Shown here piece by piece: positions 45,461 to 57,493 of a DNA stretch of 64,000 bases. The DNA comes from Pisolithus tinctorius (taxonomy: Eukaryota > Basidiomycota > Agaricomycetes > Boletales > Pisolithaceae), in contig JANFAH010000066.1 of NCBI GenBank assembly GCA_024663395.1, forward strand, positions 223,214 through 287,213, given 5' to 3'. The notes below the pieces were generated by a model. That model searched no databases, had not been told where the DNA came from, and was given only the letters and a program-made list of their open reading frames with translations. The translations under genes were made by a program, and so were the position numbers. Every line of letters begins with the position of its first letter. Position 1 is the stretch's first letter.

Positions 45461-46720
45461 TTATTTAGCATACGCTGCCAGAAGAGAGTTTGTGTATACT
45501 GGGATAGATCATGTCAAGGAAAGCCATGTGATGCCAGACTGAACGATACTCACAGCCCGATTCAATAGCGTAGAATCCCAACCAGACATCTGCAATATTC
45601 CAGTACATTGCAAGTTTAGATGGGGAATGAGAGGAGAGGAAACATAGGGTTACAATTACGAGGCATCGTCCAAAACTGAATAAACGTGGTTTAGTCGATC
45701 TGCAACTGTACAAGATGCGCTCGGTGCTCACACATAGTGCCTGGCCTAATTCGAATGCACTATCATCTGGTCACAAAGATTGGTAGTAAGGGATAGGGGC
45801 CAGGTACTTACATTGTAACGAGACCAGTCGCTTGTAGTAGCAAAAAATTAACATCGCAGAGATCGGTATAACGGATTCTTTCTTACCAACTGAATACGAT
45901 ATCAATTTGTCGATGATCCAAGAGGTCCTAATTGTGATGTCGGCCACCGTTCTCACCAGAACCAAACACACTCACCGCCTGAACCCTGTCTTTTGGTCCC
46001 TCAGAATGTAGGCAACAGCAACGGCAACTATTGTGTCGCAAGCAATCGACATGACGAACATAGTGGTAATACACCACTTCCATTGTTGCACGACCGACAA
46101 GATATCCCTTATGAGGTACGCAGCAATGCCAACTACCATGTGGAAGGCAAAGCGGGCCACTGCGAGCGAAAGGCAAAATCCGACAAGTATCAGGTTCTGA
46201 GAGAGCCTCCACAACCTGAAGATGAAGTAGGCCTGCTTGAACGTAAGGACAAGTCTCGCCTGCCATTAGAACTTCCTACCTGCGAAGCGAATGCGAGAGG
46301 GGAACAGAGGATTAGGGTGACGTTTATGGTCTCTGGGAAGAAAAGTAACGCTAGGGAGTTTCCATAATCTGTGACCACCATGTGCCACAGGCCAGCCAAC
46401 ATGAGGACGAGGTGTACCGTCTGCAACGTCCTGTAGCTATCCCGTCAAGCACCTGGTACCTTCGGGATCGAATGGCTCGAATGTACGCACATCTCGAAAA
46501 TTACCTTGCATTCGTCCCATAGGTTAGTATCTGAGCAGTGAAGGAATATTCGTTTGATACACACCAGCGCCTTGATGTACTCGCTATCATCAGGGAATCG
46601 TTTGTAATACGAGTAAGTCTGAACGACTGCACACCCAAAGACGACTCCTGAAAGCACAGAACCAACTGCCATCGGACCAAGGAAGGTCTTCACATCGACG
46701 ATTGGTAGTATCTGCGCCAT
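45461..46720 (-). CDS. DUF6534-like seven-pass membrane protein, paralogue B
   Basis: Start MAQILPIVDVKTFLGPMAVG. The segments mirror paralogue A: SVLSGVVFGCAVVQTYSYYK, LQTVHLVLMLAGLWHMVV, NVTLILCSPLAFASQ, NLILVGFCLSLAVARFAFHM, WCITTMFVMSIACDTIVAVA and AYILRDQKTGFRR, ending YTNSLLAAYAK. The microexon at 46491-46504 is conserved. No frame break in the main exons was seen. The upstream and downstream DNA also matches the A locus, so gene and flanks were duplicated together. Function unknown. Confidence 0.7.
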
Positions 46721-48735
46721 GTTGTAGTTTGGAGATATCCTGCAGGAACAGATGCCTCAGATTATAGCGGTCGAATGGACTGGGGAACAGATTGGGTATA
46801 GCTGCGAAGCGGACGTAGTGTCACTCCGTGACTTCTACACTCGGACACCAGGCGGTGCTGGCAGGCGTAAGCTCTACCTTGCCTAGCACTCCGGTAGTGG
46901 CTTGATCAGGATGCTGATATGATTTCGGAACCGTTTCACCATCTCGGAACGTAGACCCCGATTGAGGGTGCGATGGTTCTAGCCTTGACCTCGGTGCGCA
47001 TGGCACCTTGCATTCAACGCATTCACCTTGTTTCCGTCGAGGGCGGCGATTCATCACAGACTATCGCCTCATACCCACGAAAATCTAGTGGGGATACAGG
47101 GGTCCTTCAAGGGAATTGTAAATTGCCGCGTGTGGTGTCCAACTCCACGACCTTTGGCAGTTTGGGCGGAGTTTGAAATTCCGGTCATCACTGGATGCAG
47201 TCTAGTCCAAGTCTGGTACCAGTTCGTATCACGGGTGTGCCACATTAGGGCACCGGTTTGTACCACGGGTGCGCCACTCTGTTGTGATCGATATCAGTGG
47301 CACATGAGGGTATTCTGACACATGAATATGTTCGCTGAGAGCATGGCTAAGTCGTGCAAATGGCTGATGGAGATGATCTCAGTCACTTCAGCGTGTACCC
47401 AACAGGACCTCATCTAATTTGTTACGCAGACTCTAAACCTCAGCTGGTGCAGTTGGTGAAGGGACCAGGAGCAGCTCCCTCAGTGTCCTGCGGAAGACAA
47501 ATCCTGGACTCCTTCCGACCTTGACTCATCTACGTCCCTCGGTGCTGAATTCTTCCCCAGCTGCAAATCTTTCTTGGACGGGGAGGATTCGGTATTGTTC
47601 GCGGAGGTAGCGGGAATACATTCTCTTCCTCGGCCTCTGTCGATGTTGCCGTTAATAGAACGAAGCATATGTACCCTCTCCCCCTTTTTCAATATCACTG
47701 CATTGCCGTCGTGAATTTCGTGTATGTTGATAGCATCCGCTTTTCAAGGTGAATCTTTCATTAATGACGCGCGGGTTTCTACAACAGCATGTTCACCTTC
47801 TCCGGTGGCGTCGCCTTTCACGAGTACGTGGACTCAGGGTTTACACCGATCACCGTGAGTACCGGTGCATATCTCTGGTGCGTTCCACATAGACCGTGAT
47901 TGCATGTGAATAGGTTTCGAGGCCATGCCCCGTCGTGCCAGACTTCCCACATGTACCTGGCATAAATTGGGTGTTGTTGTCGTTCAGTGGACCCTCAGTG
48001 AACGTGTTTGGAATTCTTGGTCATGCTTGAACTTTCCTAGCACTCGCGTTACCATCGATTAACTGTACGCTTGCCTGGATTGCCACTCCACCGCCGTTCT
48101 CGACAGCAAGTGCTTAAGGGCATTTTTCCTTAGACCGGATGATTCTTTCGGGCCTCCGATATAGCGACTAGGGCTAGATGCTATCGAATATTGCGGCTTG
48201 TCCAAGAAATCTTATAGTCGGCGATTGCTTTGCAATGCGGGAATCAAAAGCGAGTTCTACTCTAAACATGAACCTGAGACGAGTCCGAACAGAACTGAGT
48301 GACATGCGTCGAACAACTCCGTAGTACACTCCACAGCAGCTCAGACCAGCTCAGTCCTCGCGTATTTGTTGAGAATATCGACATCCACAAAAAACGGTCA
48401 GTTTGCTTCCTGCTCAACGATGGACCGCTACGGCCCTTGTGACCTGATTTTGGCCATTTTTATGATTTTTCCACAGGTAAAGCGAGTATGATGGGCGGCT
48501 AAAGCGGCACCAATAAAAGTAGTAGCCTACCAATCTGCTCTTCTCTGGTCAAGACAATTGTTCACCTCTTCAGATAAGTAACGTGCGCCGGAAGGCTTCC
48601 ACGAGCTGTCAAACCTGATTATTTCTAAACGATGGGGTGCCGTGTCATCCCCGTGTTATTGTATAAGGGGGGAATGAGGGGGGTAGGGAAGGGATCTCCT
48701 TTCCTCGCTCGAGTGCAAATTCGACTCGAGCTGCC
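46721..48735. other. Two-kilobase spacer with no recognisable gene
   Basis: Between paralogue B and the first aspartic protease. Open frames such as 47,480-47,698 (-) are short and without motifs. The last 100 bp has a TATA-like TTGTATAAGG at about 48,658, some 70-80 bp before the protease ATG, which could be its core promoter. The rest shows nothing I can name. Confidence 0.4.
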
Positions 48736-50387
48736 ATGCACTCCTGCAGTTGTTTGCTCATCGCTATCCTCGCTCTGTCGGTTGCAGCGAAACCGATCGA
48801 GATTCGGGCCAGCTCCGTTACTCTTTCTCTCGCGAAGAAACTCGACACGAGTGGTAGTGCCCAGTATTTGGTCGACCAAGACAGAGCTCGGGCACAGGCC
48901 TTAATCCAACGAGGATTGAACACCACCAGCCAGCAAAACCGCCGCGATGCTACTGTTCCTGCAAGCGAAAGTCAGGCGGTTGTCTACGTCGCGCAAGTCA
49001 ACTTCGGCAGTAGCACTACTGAATGTGCGTTCAACACTGTTCGCGTTTGCCACCTCCTAATATAATATCCAGACAACCTGGTCGTCGACACCGGTACGCA
49101 GCATATTCTGAGTGAGAGTGATATTGCTAACTTTGTAAGTGACTCAGGTTCCTCCACTACCTGGGTGGGGGCTGGACAACCGTGGACACCAGACAGCAGC
49201 ACTACGACCAATAACGAAGCAGTGGTGAACACCTTTCCCGACGGATCTATCTCATCCTGGCTGACCTCAGGATACAGTTAGTGATTTATGGCTCTGGCCA
49301 AATGGAGGGTTAGCTTTTTTGCTTGTTCTACTTCGTTCCGCGTTGATTCTGGAGTAGGTACTTTGTATACCGGACCCGTTTCCCTTGGCAATGGTCTCAC
49401 AGTCCAAAACCAAGGCTTCGCTCTTTCCCAATTTGCGCAGGGTTTTCAAGGCTACGACGGCATCTTGGGGTGGGTGTTACAACACGCCGGCTTCAAATTG
49501 TATTAATACTAGCACTCAGAATTGGTCCAGAGGATTTAACGCTGGGGACTGTGGTAGAAAACCCGACTGAGACGATTCCCACCATAACACAGAATCTAAG
49601 GCAGTTGGGGTTGATTAGCCAAGCGCTCGTTGGTGTCTTCTTTGAACCTTCTTCGACAGACACTGCAGAGGGCGAGTTGTCATTCGGTGCTCCCAATTCC
49701 GCCAGGTACACCGGCCAGTTAACGTACTAGTAAGGTGGAAATTCCGGCACAGTGCAACCGCTAACGCGTGTCCGCAGTCCTGTCACTGGTACAAGCCCTG
49801 CGTCACGTTACTGGGGTATAGACCAAAGCATCACTTACGGCTCTACCACAATTCTCTCTGTGACCGCCGGTATCGTGGATACGGGCACTACCCTTATCCA
49901 TCTCGCATTAGGTGAATTCATTACTGCTTTATACATGCGTCACTCTCTTCATCACGCAGCCTAGACGCATTCATAGCATATCAGACTGCTACAGGTGCTC
50001 AGCTGGACTCACCGGCTCCGATCGGCACTGGGTTGTTGTACATCACCACTGAGCAGTACAATCAGCTCCAAAATCTCGATTTCCACATCGGTGGTGTGAG
50101 CCCGATCTAAATTTCAATTTCTCTGTTCTTGTTGTAATGCTTTGTTGCAGGACACCTACACTTTGACGCCTAACGCGCAAATATGGCCTCGTGCTCTCAA
50201 CGCAGCCATCGGCGGTTCCTCTGACCTTGTATACCTCATTGTCAGCAATCTTGCCACCCCCTCCGGCATGGGCCTTGATTTCGTCAACGGCATGTGCTTC
50301 TTGGAACGCTACTACAGTGTTTATGATACTGACCAGAACCGTATTGGGTTTGCTTCGACCGAGTATACTACCTCCACTGTTAACTAG
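48736..50387 (+). CDS. Secreted aspartic protease (A1, polyporopepsin-like), copy 1
   Basis: Pepsin-family endopeptidase, secreted. Start MHSCSCLLIAILALSVAAKP is a signal peptide; a propeptide ends near a dibasic NRRD site. The first catalytic motif is VVDTGSSTTWVGAG, with an intron inside the DTG codons (GTACGC donor). The flap region is VIYGSGQMEG, followed by VGTLYTGPVSLGNGLTVQNQ, GYDGILGIGPEDLTLGT and GIVDTGTTLIH, the second catalytic DTG. The end is LTPNAQIWPRALNAAIGG, LDFVNGMCFLERYYSVYDTD and YTTSTVN. At least seven small introns. It is the most divergent of the four copies and probably active. Confidence 0.88.
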
Positions 50388-51091
50388 AAGTATCTGATTG
50401 ATATTTTAATAAGGGCTAACCGTAGTTCGTTAAGTTCTACTCTCTAATCTGCGAAACTTGCTTGGGATAATCCAATAACAATACCTTGACACTGAGGCCT
50501 TCGCCTACGGGATGTGTACCATGAAGGCTTCAACTACTAAGTACAGACTCGCAAACGCGTGGAACTTAGGATGCCCAGGTGCCAGTGGTCAAAAAATGGG
50601 ATTGATTGTACAAGGAGACTGATCGAACAACTACACAAGTCTGCGGAAACCTTTTTTTGAGATGTCCACAACACAGACTAGGATACCAGTAGATAAGCTT
50701 GTACTAAGGCATAACGCTAAACAATATGATACACGTCGACGATCTTACACTTCGTGAATGTCATTTATTTCGGACTGGTGAGAGCTGCACCGTAGGGGGT
50801 CAATACATTATCCCCCTCCCTGACGTGTGAACCTACTGGGGCTTCATCAACTTGTGAGGACACGGTCTCGTGGGTGACATTGATTAGTATAGGTTGGGGA
50901 GCCTTGATGCGGGCAAGGAACATCATCGTTTGCACCGAAAAGGTGTTTGATAAGTTGGCCTACCTTTTGATCCCTGTAGCTTGATCCTGCAGTCTCTGAA
51001 CCTCTTGGGCTAAACCCTAATTCATAAGGTACCTCAGAGTTCCGTAGCCGATTGAAGAGTGCACGACTATTTAGCCTATACGTAGAGAGGT

Positions 51092-52343
51092 TTAGAGACA
51101 GCCATGATCACGACATGGAACATACGCGGCAAGAAGCGAGTTCGTGTACACTGGCAACAACCCATTATTGCCGCATCATGCTAAGAAGGATTTTGACTTA
51201 CGTCCAGATTCGATAACGTAAAGACCCATCCAAATATCTAAATCCCCCACGCATTAGAGCACTGAAATCGAATTTTCGAATATTAACATACAATTATCGT
51301 TCATTGTCCAAAACTGTGATTACCATAAACATGAGTTAGAACGTTCCAAGACACGAGAAAATCGATGAACACACGCAAACGGCCTCCGCCAGTTCTGTCG
51401 TACTCGACGGAGTTTTAGTCAGAACGTTATATGCCGAAACGACGTGATATACCTGGTTATCAGACCAGTTGCTTTAAGCAGGTGATTAGTACGGCATTTT
51501 CGGGACAGGTAGACCACTCACCAAGAGTGTATATTATCATGCGATCGATGATCCGTGATGTCCTAGTATTCGCTTATCGCCGCAATCCAACACCTAGAGG
51601 GATAGAGTGGCTTACCGGTCAAACCCAGTTTTCCGCAGGTTGAGGTGGTGGCTCAGCGCCATCGCAATCAAGGTATCACACGCAATAGAAAGGACCAGAA
51701 AGCCAGTAATGCACCAACCCCAGTTATGGGCGAGCGTTACAGCGTCCCTCACGATGGAGGCAGCGATACCAAACACCAGGTGAAGTGCGCATTTTGAAAT
51801 GGCGAGGAGGCCACCCAAGATCAAAAGAAGTGGTTGCTCTGAAAGCCTGTACACTCGCAGAACGAAATACGCCTGGATGGAGATAAGGTTCGTTGCAGCA
51901 AACGTACTTGGTGCGATAAGTTACCTGGACAGCGAACGCGATCGGAGAACAAAGAAGTATTGTGACGACAGTGGGTACAGGGAGAATAGTAAGCTGTTGT
52001 GGTTCGGCGTAATCCGCCACGACCATTGCCCACATCCCTGCAATCACGAATGCCAGATGAATCGTTTGAATCGATCTGCAAAGCCATCAGAGCTCGAAAA
52101 AGTGCCGCAAGGTTGATTACCCACATCTCGAATGCAACCTTAGTTCGTATCAGTGACGAGACTTGGATATGAAACGACAATCAAACGTACCAGACTCTTG
52201 ATTTTCCAGTTATCCCTGGGGAATCTCTGAAAGTACAGGTATGCCTGGACGGTAGCGGCCCCATACAGTACTCCTGAGACTACCGCACCAATTATAATGG
52301 GACCAAGGATGGGGTTCGCATTGAAACTCGGCGCTTGCTCCAT
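51092..52343 (-). CDS. DUF6534-like seven-pass membrane protein, paralogue C (diverged)
   Basis: Start MEQAPSFNANPILGPIIIGA. Segments: PIIIGAVVSGVLYGAATVQA followed by YLYFQRFPRDNWKIKSLV, TIHLAFVIAGMWAMVVADYA, TVVTILLCSPIAFAVQ, LLLILGGLLAISKCALHLVF and WCITGFLVLSIACDTLIAMA. The last exon reads VYTNSLLAAYVPCRDHGCL. The same 14-nt microexon occurs at 52125-52138. It shares exon plan with A and B but is clearly older. A start nine codons upstream (52361) would also be in frame. Confidence 0.65.
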
Positions 52344-53650
52344 GGCAGGATTCCGAAACACCAGTCCAAACCCTACCCATAGTACTTATGGGTGGCAATT
52401 ACCGCCGCCACCAGCGTTATTAGGAAACATGTTTGATGAATTGCCGCATTTTGAAGATACCGAGCCTCGTTGGGTCCATACTGTACTACGTCCGATCGAC
52501 TGGGGCTGTTACATCAGTCACAGGACCTGGGACCAACTAAGAATGGTGAAGAGGCTGTGGGAACCGCATGCGAAGCACATTTCTCAGTAGTCGTGAGTCC
52601 AGTAAAGAGTGTGTCGTCAAGCCCGTAAACCCGGTGGGCGGGTGACCATCTCTCTTGCTTCGAGAAGCCTAACCTGGGAAATAGCATGATGACCGCTCAT
52701 AAATACGTGTCGTAAACCACGATGAAGGTTGCCGGGTACGGATCGAGGGCCAAACTTCAAGCGCTATGGCTGACGATAGAGTTGGCTGGGCGTTGGCAGT
52801 GCATTGGACCTACTACTGTAACTAAACATATACAGTCACTGGTTTCACATGTCACCCTGCCACCATCATTGGACGGGACCGATACGACCTAGGCAAATGG
52901 GTTTAGTACCGTACCTGGCTGATAGCGGTCCTTCTTGGTCTGCAAGCCCAGGTATTATCGTGATTATAGTATCTTCCATGAGTTATCGTGTAACAAAGAA
53001 GCTTCGAGTAAAGGAAAGCCGGGACCTACGGAAATTCCGCGTATGCGTCTTTTATTTACCCACTTGTACCCGCTGACAGGCGTGGGGCTAAGTTAACGTG
53101 AACACTGCTGCGGAGCGCCAGTGCCTCTATGTAGGCAGATTGAGAAGCCTTTTAGGTCCGATGTGGAGGCGGCGGCACAGAGCGGCACTCGAACTCTGGC
53201 CTGGCCACACATGAGCATTGAGTTCAGCTCGAGGGGTAACCCTGCGATAATTTACTTCTGATGCTGACGGGTCTGACTTAATGGAGCACTGAGGGGTTGG
53301 CTAGCTTTGGTGTTTCTTGGCGGACGAAGACCATGATCGCTGGTTCCTCTCCGATCACAAAAAGCTGTCTACTATCTCATGCTTGCAAGGGCGCACATGT
53401 TCCCAAGCCGATATGTGCGCCAAGATGTATGCATCGACAAGGACGTCACGAAGCACTGTGAGTCAATGTCGTCAGTAGGTGCCAATCAACTTACCACATG
53501 TATGTTGTGCGTTATGGAAAGGAAGTCAAGTTTCCGGTATTACCCAAGCTATACTTGATGCGGAAGAATCGGCAAATCTTCTTTACTTACCCACACCGCA
53601 GGGACCAGGTTTGATTTCTTAGCACCCAAATATGATTACCCGATGTCAGG
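52344..53650. other. Spacer without recognisable gene
   Basis: No exon with a known motif, RNA gene or clear repeat is seen in these 1.3 kb. It separates the third membrane-protein paralogue from the repeat module at 53.65 kb and probably contains that paralogue's promoter. Confidence 0.35.
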
Positions 53651-54075
53651 AGACGATTTGGGGTCCCTCCAGCGTCCAAGGCCTCATGTCCTCTGAGGGG
53701 TCATGAGTGCACACCCCAATGGAATGATATGTCAAAAAACGCACATGCCTGAAAGCAAAACTATCCTCATGGAGGATGGCATCTGGCAATAACCACACCT
53801 AGAAAAAGGGCATACTATTTCATATGGGGAGCTTCGGACCTGATGAGAGTGCATTTTAATGTTGACTTGATACAATCCCGGCATTACAGCAGTGCCAAGA
53901 ACGATAAAACGGACCATGGTGTCTGCACCCACGTACCTCGGGTTAGGGACGCTTTAATTCTCCTATCTCTTCGACGCGTACCTTTCTGTGTCCACAATCC
54001 GGAGTACGGAGGGCAGAGTCTGCTATTCACTATTGCGGAACCAACCAGAACGAAGACGTAGGTCGTAATTATAGT
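53650..54075 (-). repeat. Protease-spacer module, inverted copy
   Basis: The minus strand here matches the plus strand at 58.45-59.05 and 63.24-63.6 kb. Markers on the minus strand are GTGTGGTTATTGCCAGATGC, CAACATTAAAATGCACTCTC, GGTTCCGCAATAGTGAATAG and AGCAGACTCTGCC. In the other two copies the module has the same orientation as the downstream protease; here it is reversed. Confidence 0.7.
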
Positions 54076-54121
54076 TCAGCGGAACATTTCGGACGCGCTG
54101 TGATTTAGTAGAGCGGACATT

Positions 54122-54789
54122 AGGGCCGCTCAAAGTTGCTAGAGGTTCGGCTAATTCCTCGGGTGTTTGTCGGGTGTTTGTGGTGAGTTTTCGGCTGAGA
54201 AGATCAGTATTCAAACTCCGACTGCTCTCGTCTAATCAGAATATTGATCATCATTTAGTATGCATCCCCATTCCCCCCCCATGTATACATCTGCTTTGTA
54301 TTCACACTACAATAGTATGTAGTAGTACATATGAATGTGGATGTTTGCCTTCTTTGCTACCAGTTCATTATCACTTGCTAGATCTCTCTGTTGATAAGCA
54401 TGCACGCTTTTCGGCGGAGTTTGAATCTCCAGTCGGAGCTTACATATTCGCTCACAAACTCACAACTCAACCAGGCGAATGGTGATTCAAACTCCGCCGA
54501 AAAGCGTGCATGCTTATCAACAGAGAGATCTAGCAAGTGATAATGAACTGGTAGCAAAGAAGGCAAACATCCACATTCATATGTACTACTACATACTATT
54601 GTAGTGTGAATACAAAGCAGATGTATACATGGGGGGGGAATGGGGATGCATACTAAATGATGATCAATATTCTGATTAGACGAGAGCAGTCGGAGTTTGA
54701 ATACTGATCTTCTCAGCCGAAAACTCACCACAAACACCCGACAAACACCCGAGGAATTAGCCGAACCTCTAGCAACTTTGAGCGGCCCT
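54122..54789. mobile_element. Snap-back Harbinger-derived element: 306-bp arms, 56-bp loop
   Basis: Left arm 54122-54427 and right arm 54484-54789 are reverse complements with no mismatch found by eye, around a 56-bp centre. The ends are AGGGCCGCTCAAAGT/ACTTTGAGCGGCCCT, as in the Harbinger at 32,354-36,381, and ATT flanks both sides (54119-54121, 54790-54792). Subterminal GGGTGTTTGTCGGGTGTTTG and the internal TTATCACTTGCTAGATCTCT match the Harbinger design; the centre resembles its right end (CACAAACTCACAACTCAACC). It codes for nothing; the matching open frames on both strands are the same palindrome read twice. It would fold into one long hairpin. Confidence 0.9.
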
Positions 54790-55543
54790 ATTAATTCATT
54801 TGTGTCTTCCGTCAGTTGATGGAGAACAAAAATTTGTGGACAGGCAGTTGATTCTACGGTCTCTACTACTTTCTCGCCGCAGTAGAAGAAAAAGAACCGA
54901 AACCTTGCCAATGCAAGAACTCGTACTCCAGACTACTCCCCCGAGTGGCAGCGCAACATGATGGTGAATGCCTAGTGCCTGCCGTAAGCGGTGCAATGCA
55001 CAGGAGCCATACACATGGCAGCTCGATGCAGCCGAAGCCTTTTCCTTAGCCTTGGACTGCAGTGGCGGCAGGAACAGGTGCAGGGAAAACCCTGCCGTTC
55101 ACATTCCCTTCGTTTAAATCAGTAATGATAAAGGAGCTGTCGTAATCTCTCCCCTGAATGTGCTCAAAGACGAACATGTGAGTTGTCTTACATTCAACCC
55201 TAACATAAGGGCTGATGCAGATCTGAAAGGTCGGAGGATCTTTACGTCCATGGATATCTACTCTGTAGGAGTCAATTCAGAGACATACACTGACACATTG
55301 TACATGGCACGTCCAATGAACCATACTGAAGTTAAAGGCCCTCGAAGACTTCGAGTACAACATAAAATTTTCCGGAGTTCTAGGAAGCAAGACGTGCACC
55401 CCATTTATCCGGATTCCTAGAAGGGTTGGTTGCGAGACTACCGAGAAGGGAGGCCAACTAATGTCCGTGCCTTGTTCCTCTCACAATTCGGGACCCGAAT
55501 GAGCGCCCTGTTCAAAACTGAACCATCTCTTCATGAATTTTCA

Positions 55544-55552
55544 CATAAAAGG
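55544..55552 (+). promoter_or_regulatory. TATA-like CATAAAAGG of protease copy 2
   Basis: The sequence TCACATAAAAGGAC lies about 70 bp upstream of the ATG and recurs at the same distance before copies 3 (CATACAAAAGG, 59206) and 4 (CATAAAAGG, 63822), within otherwise drifting DNA. This fits a TATA box. Confidence 0.6.
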
Positions 55553-55617
55553 ACAGCTGGTTATTAAAACCAGCTTCCTGCGCTGCGTTCGAAGCATCCG
55601 GACACATTCCAGCAGAC

Positions 55618-57274
55618 ATGTTCTCTGCTGTATCCTTGCTTACTACCGTCCTCTTTGCGTTGTCCACCGCGTCCAGCCCGGTTGAGATTCGCTCTCCGTT
55701 GATCACGCTACCCTTCGCAAGGAGCCTCAACACACGGGATGGTACCGTCAACCTCCTGCAGCACGACCAGGCTCGCGCAACCGCTCTTCGTGGTCGCGGC
55801 ATTGCCACTGCCGCGGGAGAACTTGACCGTCGCCAGGGCAGCATACTCGTCACTAACGAGGTGGCCCACTACATTGCAGCGGTTGGCATTGGTAGTCCCG
55901 CTACTACTTGTGCGTGCCAAAAATTTCCTGTGTTGGGTTGTCTGATCTAATGTCACGTGTATTAGACAACCTGATCGTTGACACCGGTGCTCAATATGGC
56001 TTCTTTATCTATTCCGGGTCCTGATGGGTTTTCAGGATCTTCAAACACCTGGGTTGGAGCCGGAATTCCTTACGAAGTGACGAGTACTAGCGTGGACACT
56101 GGCGAACCTGTGGTAAGTAGTCGCTGCTCACCACAATAGAATGGTACCGATTGATTATCGCAGTCCGCCACCTACGGCAACTACTCTTTCTCCGGTAGGT
56201 CCACTGCACCGCATCTACTTGACAATGTGATGACTAACCGATGTAGGAAAGGAATATACTGACACTGTTACCCTCGGGTGTCTCACCATCACCCAGCAGT
56301 CGATAGGTGTTGCCTCGCAATCAGCCGGTTTCTCGGGCGTAGATGGCATCCTTGGGTAAGCGATATCTTTGCGCTTTGATGTCTATATCATTGATATTTT
56401 ATAGGATAGGTCCGGAAGATTTGACCGTGGGCACTTTGACTAATGAGCCATCCACCGGAATTCCTACCGTTACCCAGAACCTGTACACGCAGGGAACGAT
56501 CCCCGCCGAAATTGTTGGCATTTCCTTCGAGCCTACTACCACCACATCATTCAGGAACGGAGAATTGACGTTCGGCGGTGTTGATTCCGGCAAATACACC
56601 GGTACCTTGAATTACACGTGAGTACGAAACTATTGTTGATGCATGCGACGCTGACACTGTGTCACCAGTCCCCTCACCACCACTAGCCCTGCTTCGCGAT
56701 ACTGGGGTATAAACGAGAGTATTGCCTATGGTGGGACGACCATCTTGTCGACGACCGCTGGTATTGTTGACACTGGTACCACTTTGATCCTCATTGCTTC
56801 TGGTGAGTTGAGTTCCTACTAACGTTGGAAGAATGAAGGTTGATGGATGCGTAACAAGACGCCTTCAACCAGTACCGGTCTTTGACTGGTGCCGTGAGCG
56901 ATTCCGCCACTGGCATGTTGCGAATCACCACTTTGCAATACATTGCACTCCAGAATCTCAACTTCAACATTAACGGTGTAAGTTCCTTTGCATACCTTGT
57001 ACATTGATCTCACCTAGTACTTACTATGCAGGTCACCTATACTTTGACTCCTAATGGTCAGATCTGGCCTCGTGCCCTCAACACGTACATCGGTGGCAGC
57101 TCCTCTTACGTGTACCTCGTCGTCAATGACATTGGAGTTGGATCGAACTCTGGCTCTGGTCTGTACTTCGTTAATGGCCAGGCTTTCCTCGAGCGGTTCT
57201 ACAGTGTCTTCGACACTACCAACGCTCGTGTTGGGTTCGCTACGACGCCATATACTGATGCTATTACAAACTAA
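55618..57274 (+). CDS. Secreted aspartic protease (A1, polyporopepsin-like), copy 2
   Basis: Start MFSAVSLLTTVLFALSTASS (signal peptide), then VEIRSPLITLPFARSLNTRD and a dibasic ELDRRQ processing site. NLIVDTGSSNTWVGAG holds the first catalytic Asp, with an intron inside DTG. Then come YGNYSFSG, EYTDTVTLGCLTITQQSIGV, GVDGILGIGPEDLTVGT and GIVDTGTTLILIAS with the second Asp. The C-terminus has VTYTLTPNGQIWPRALNTYI, FVNGQAFLERFYSVFDTT and TPYTDAITN. Intron positions match copies 1 and 3. Nearly colinear with copy 3, indicating recent tandem duplication; both look functional. Confidence 0.9.
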
Positions 57275-57493
57275 ACATTTAATGGCTTGCAGGGAGGTAA
57301 GGTCTGTGTTACAGGACGATATAATTTTCTGTGGACTTTTCTACGGACTTTTCTGTGGACTTTTTAAATAAGACTATATATTGAGATTCGTCTGCAACCT
57401 TTCGTTGCGCATGTTGTAACTTGTCACCAATATATTGGCTACAAATGTTGCACGCCAAGATGGTTTACTCCGGAACACAGAAAGTTTGCAACC

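Noticed and set aside
54378..54911. A 177-codon minus-strand frame, mirrored by a plus-strand frame at 54,174-54,485
   Set aside because: Both are the same palindromic arm read on each strand. The composition is not protein-like and the frame exists only because of the inverted repeat.
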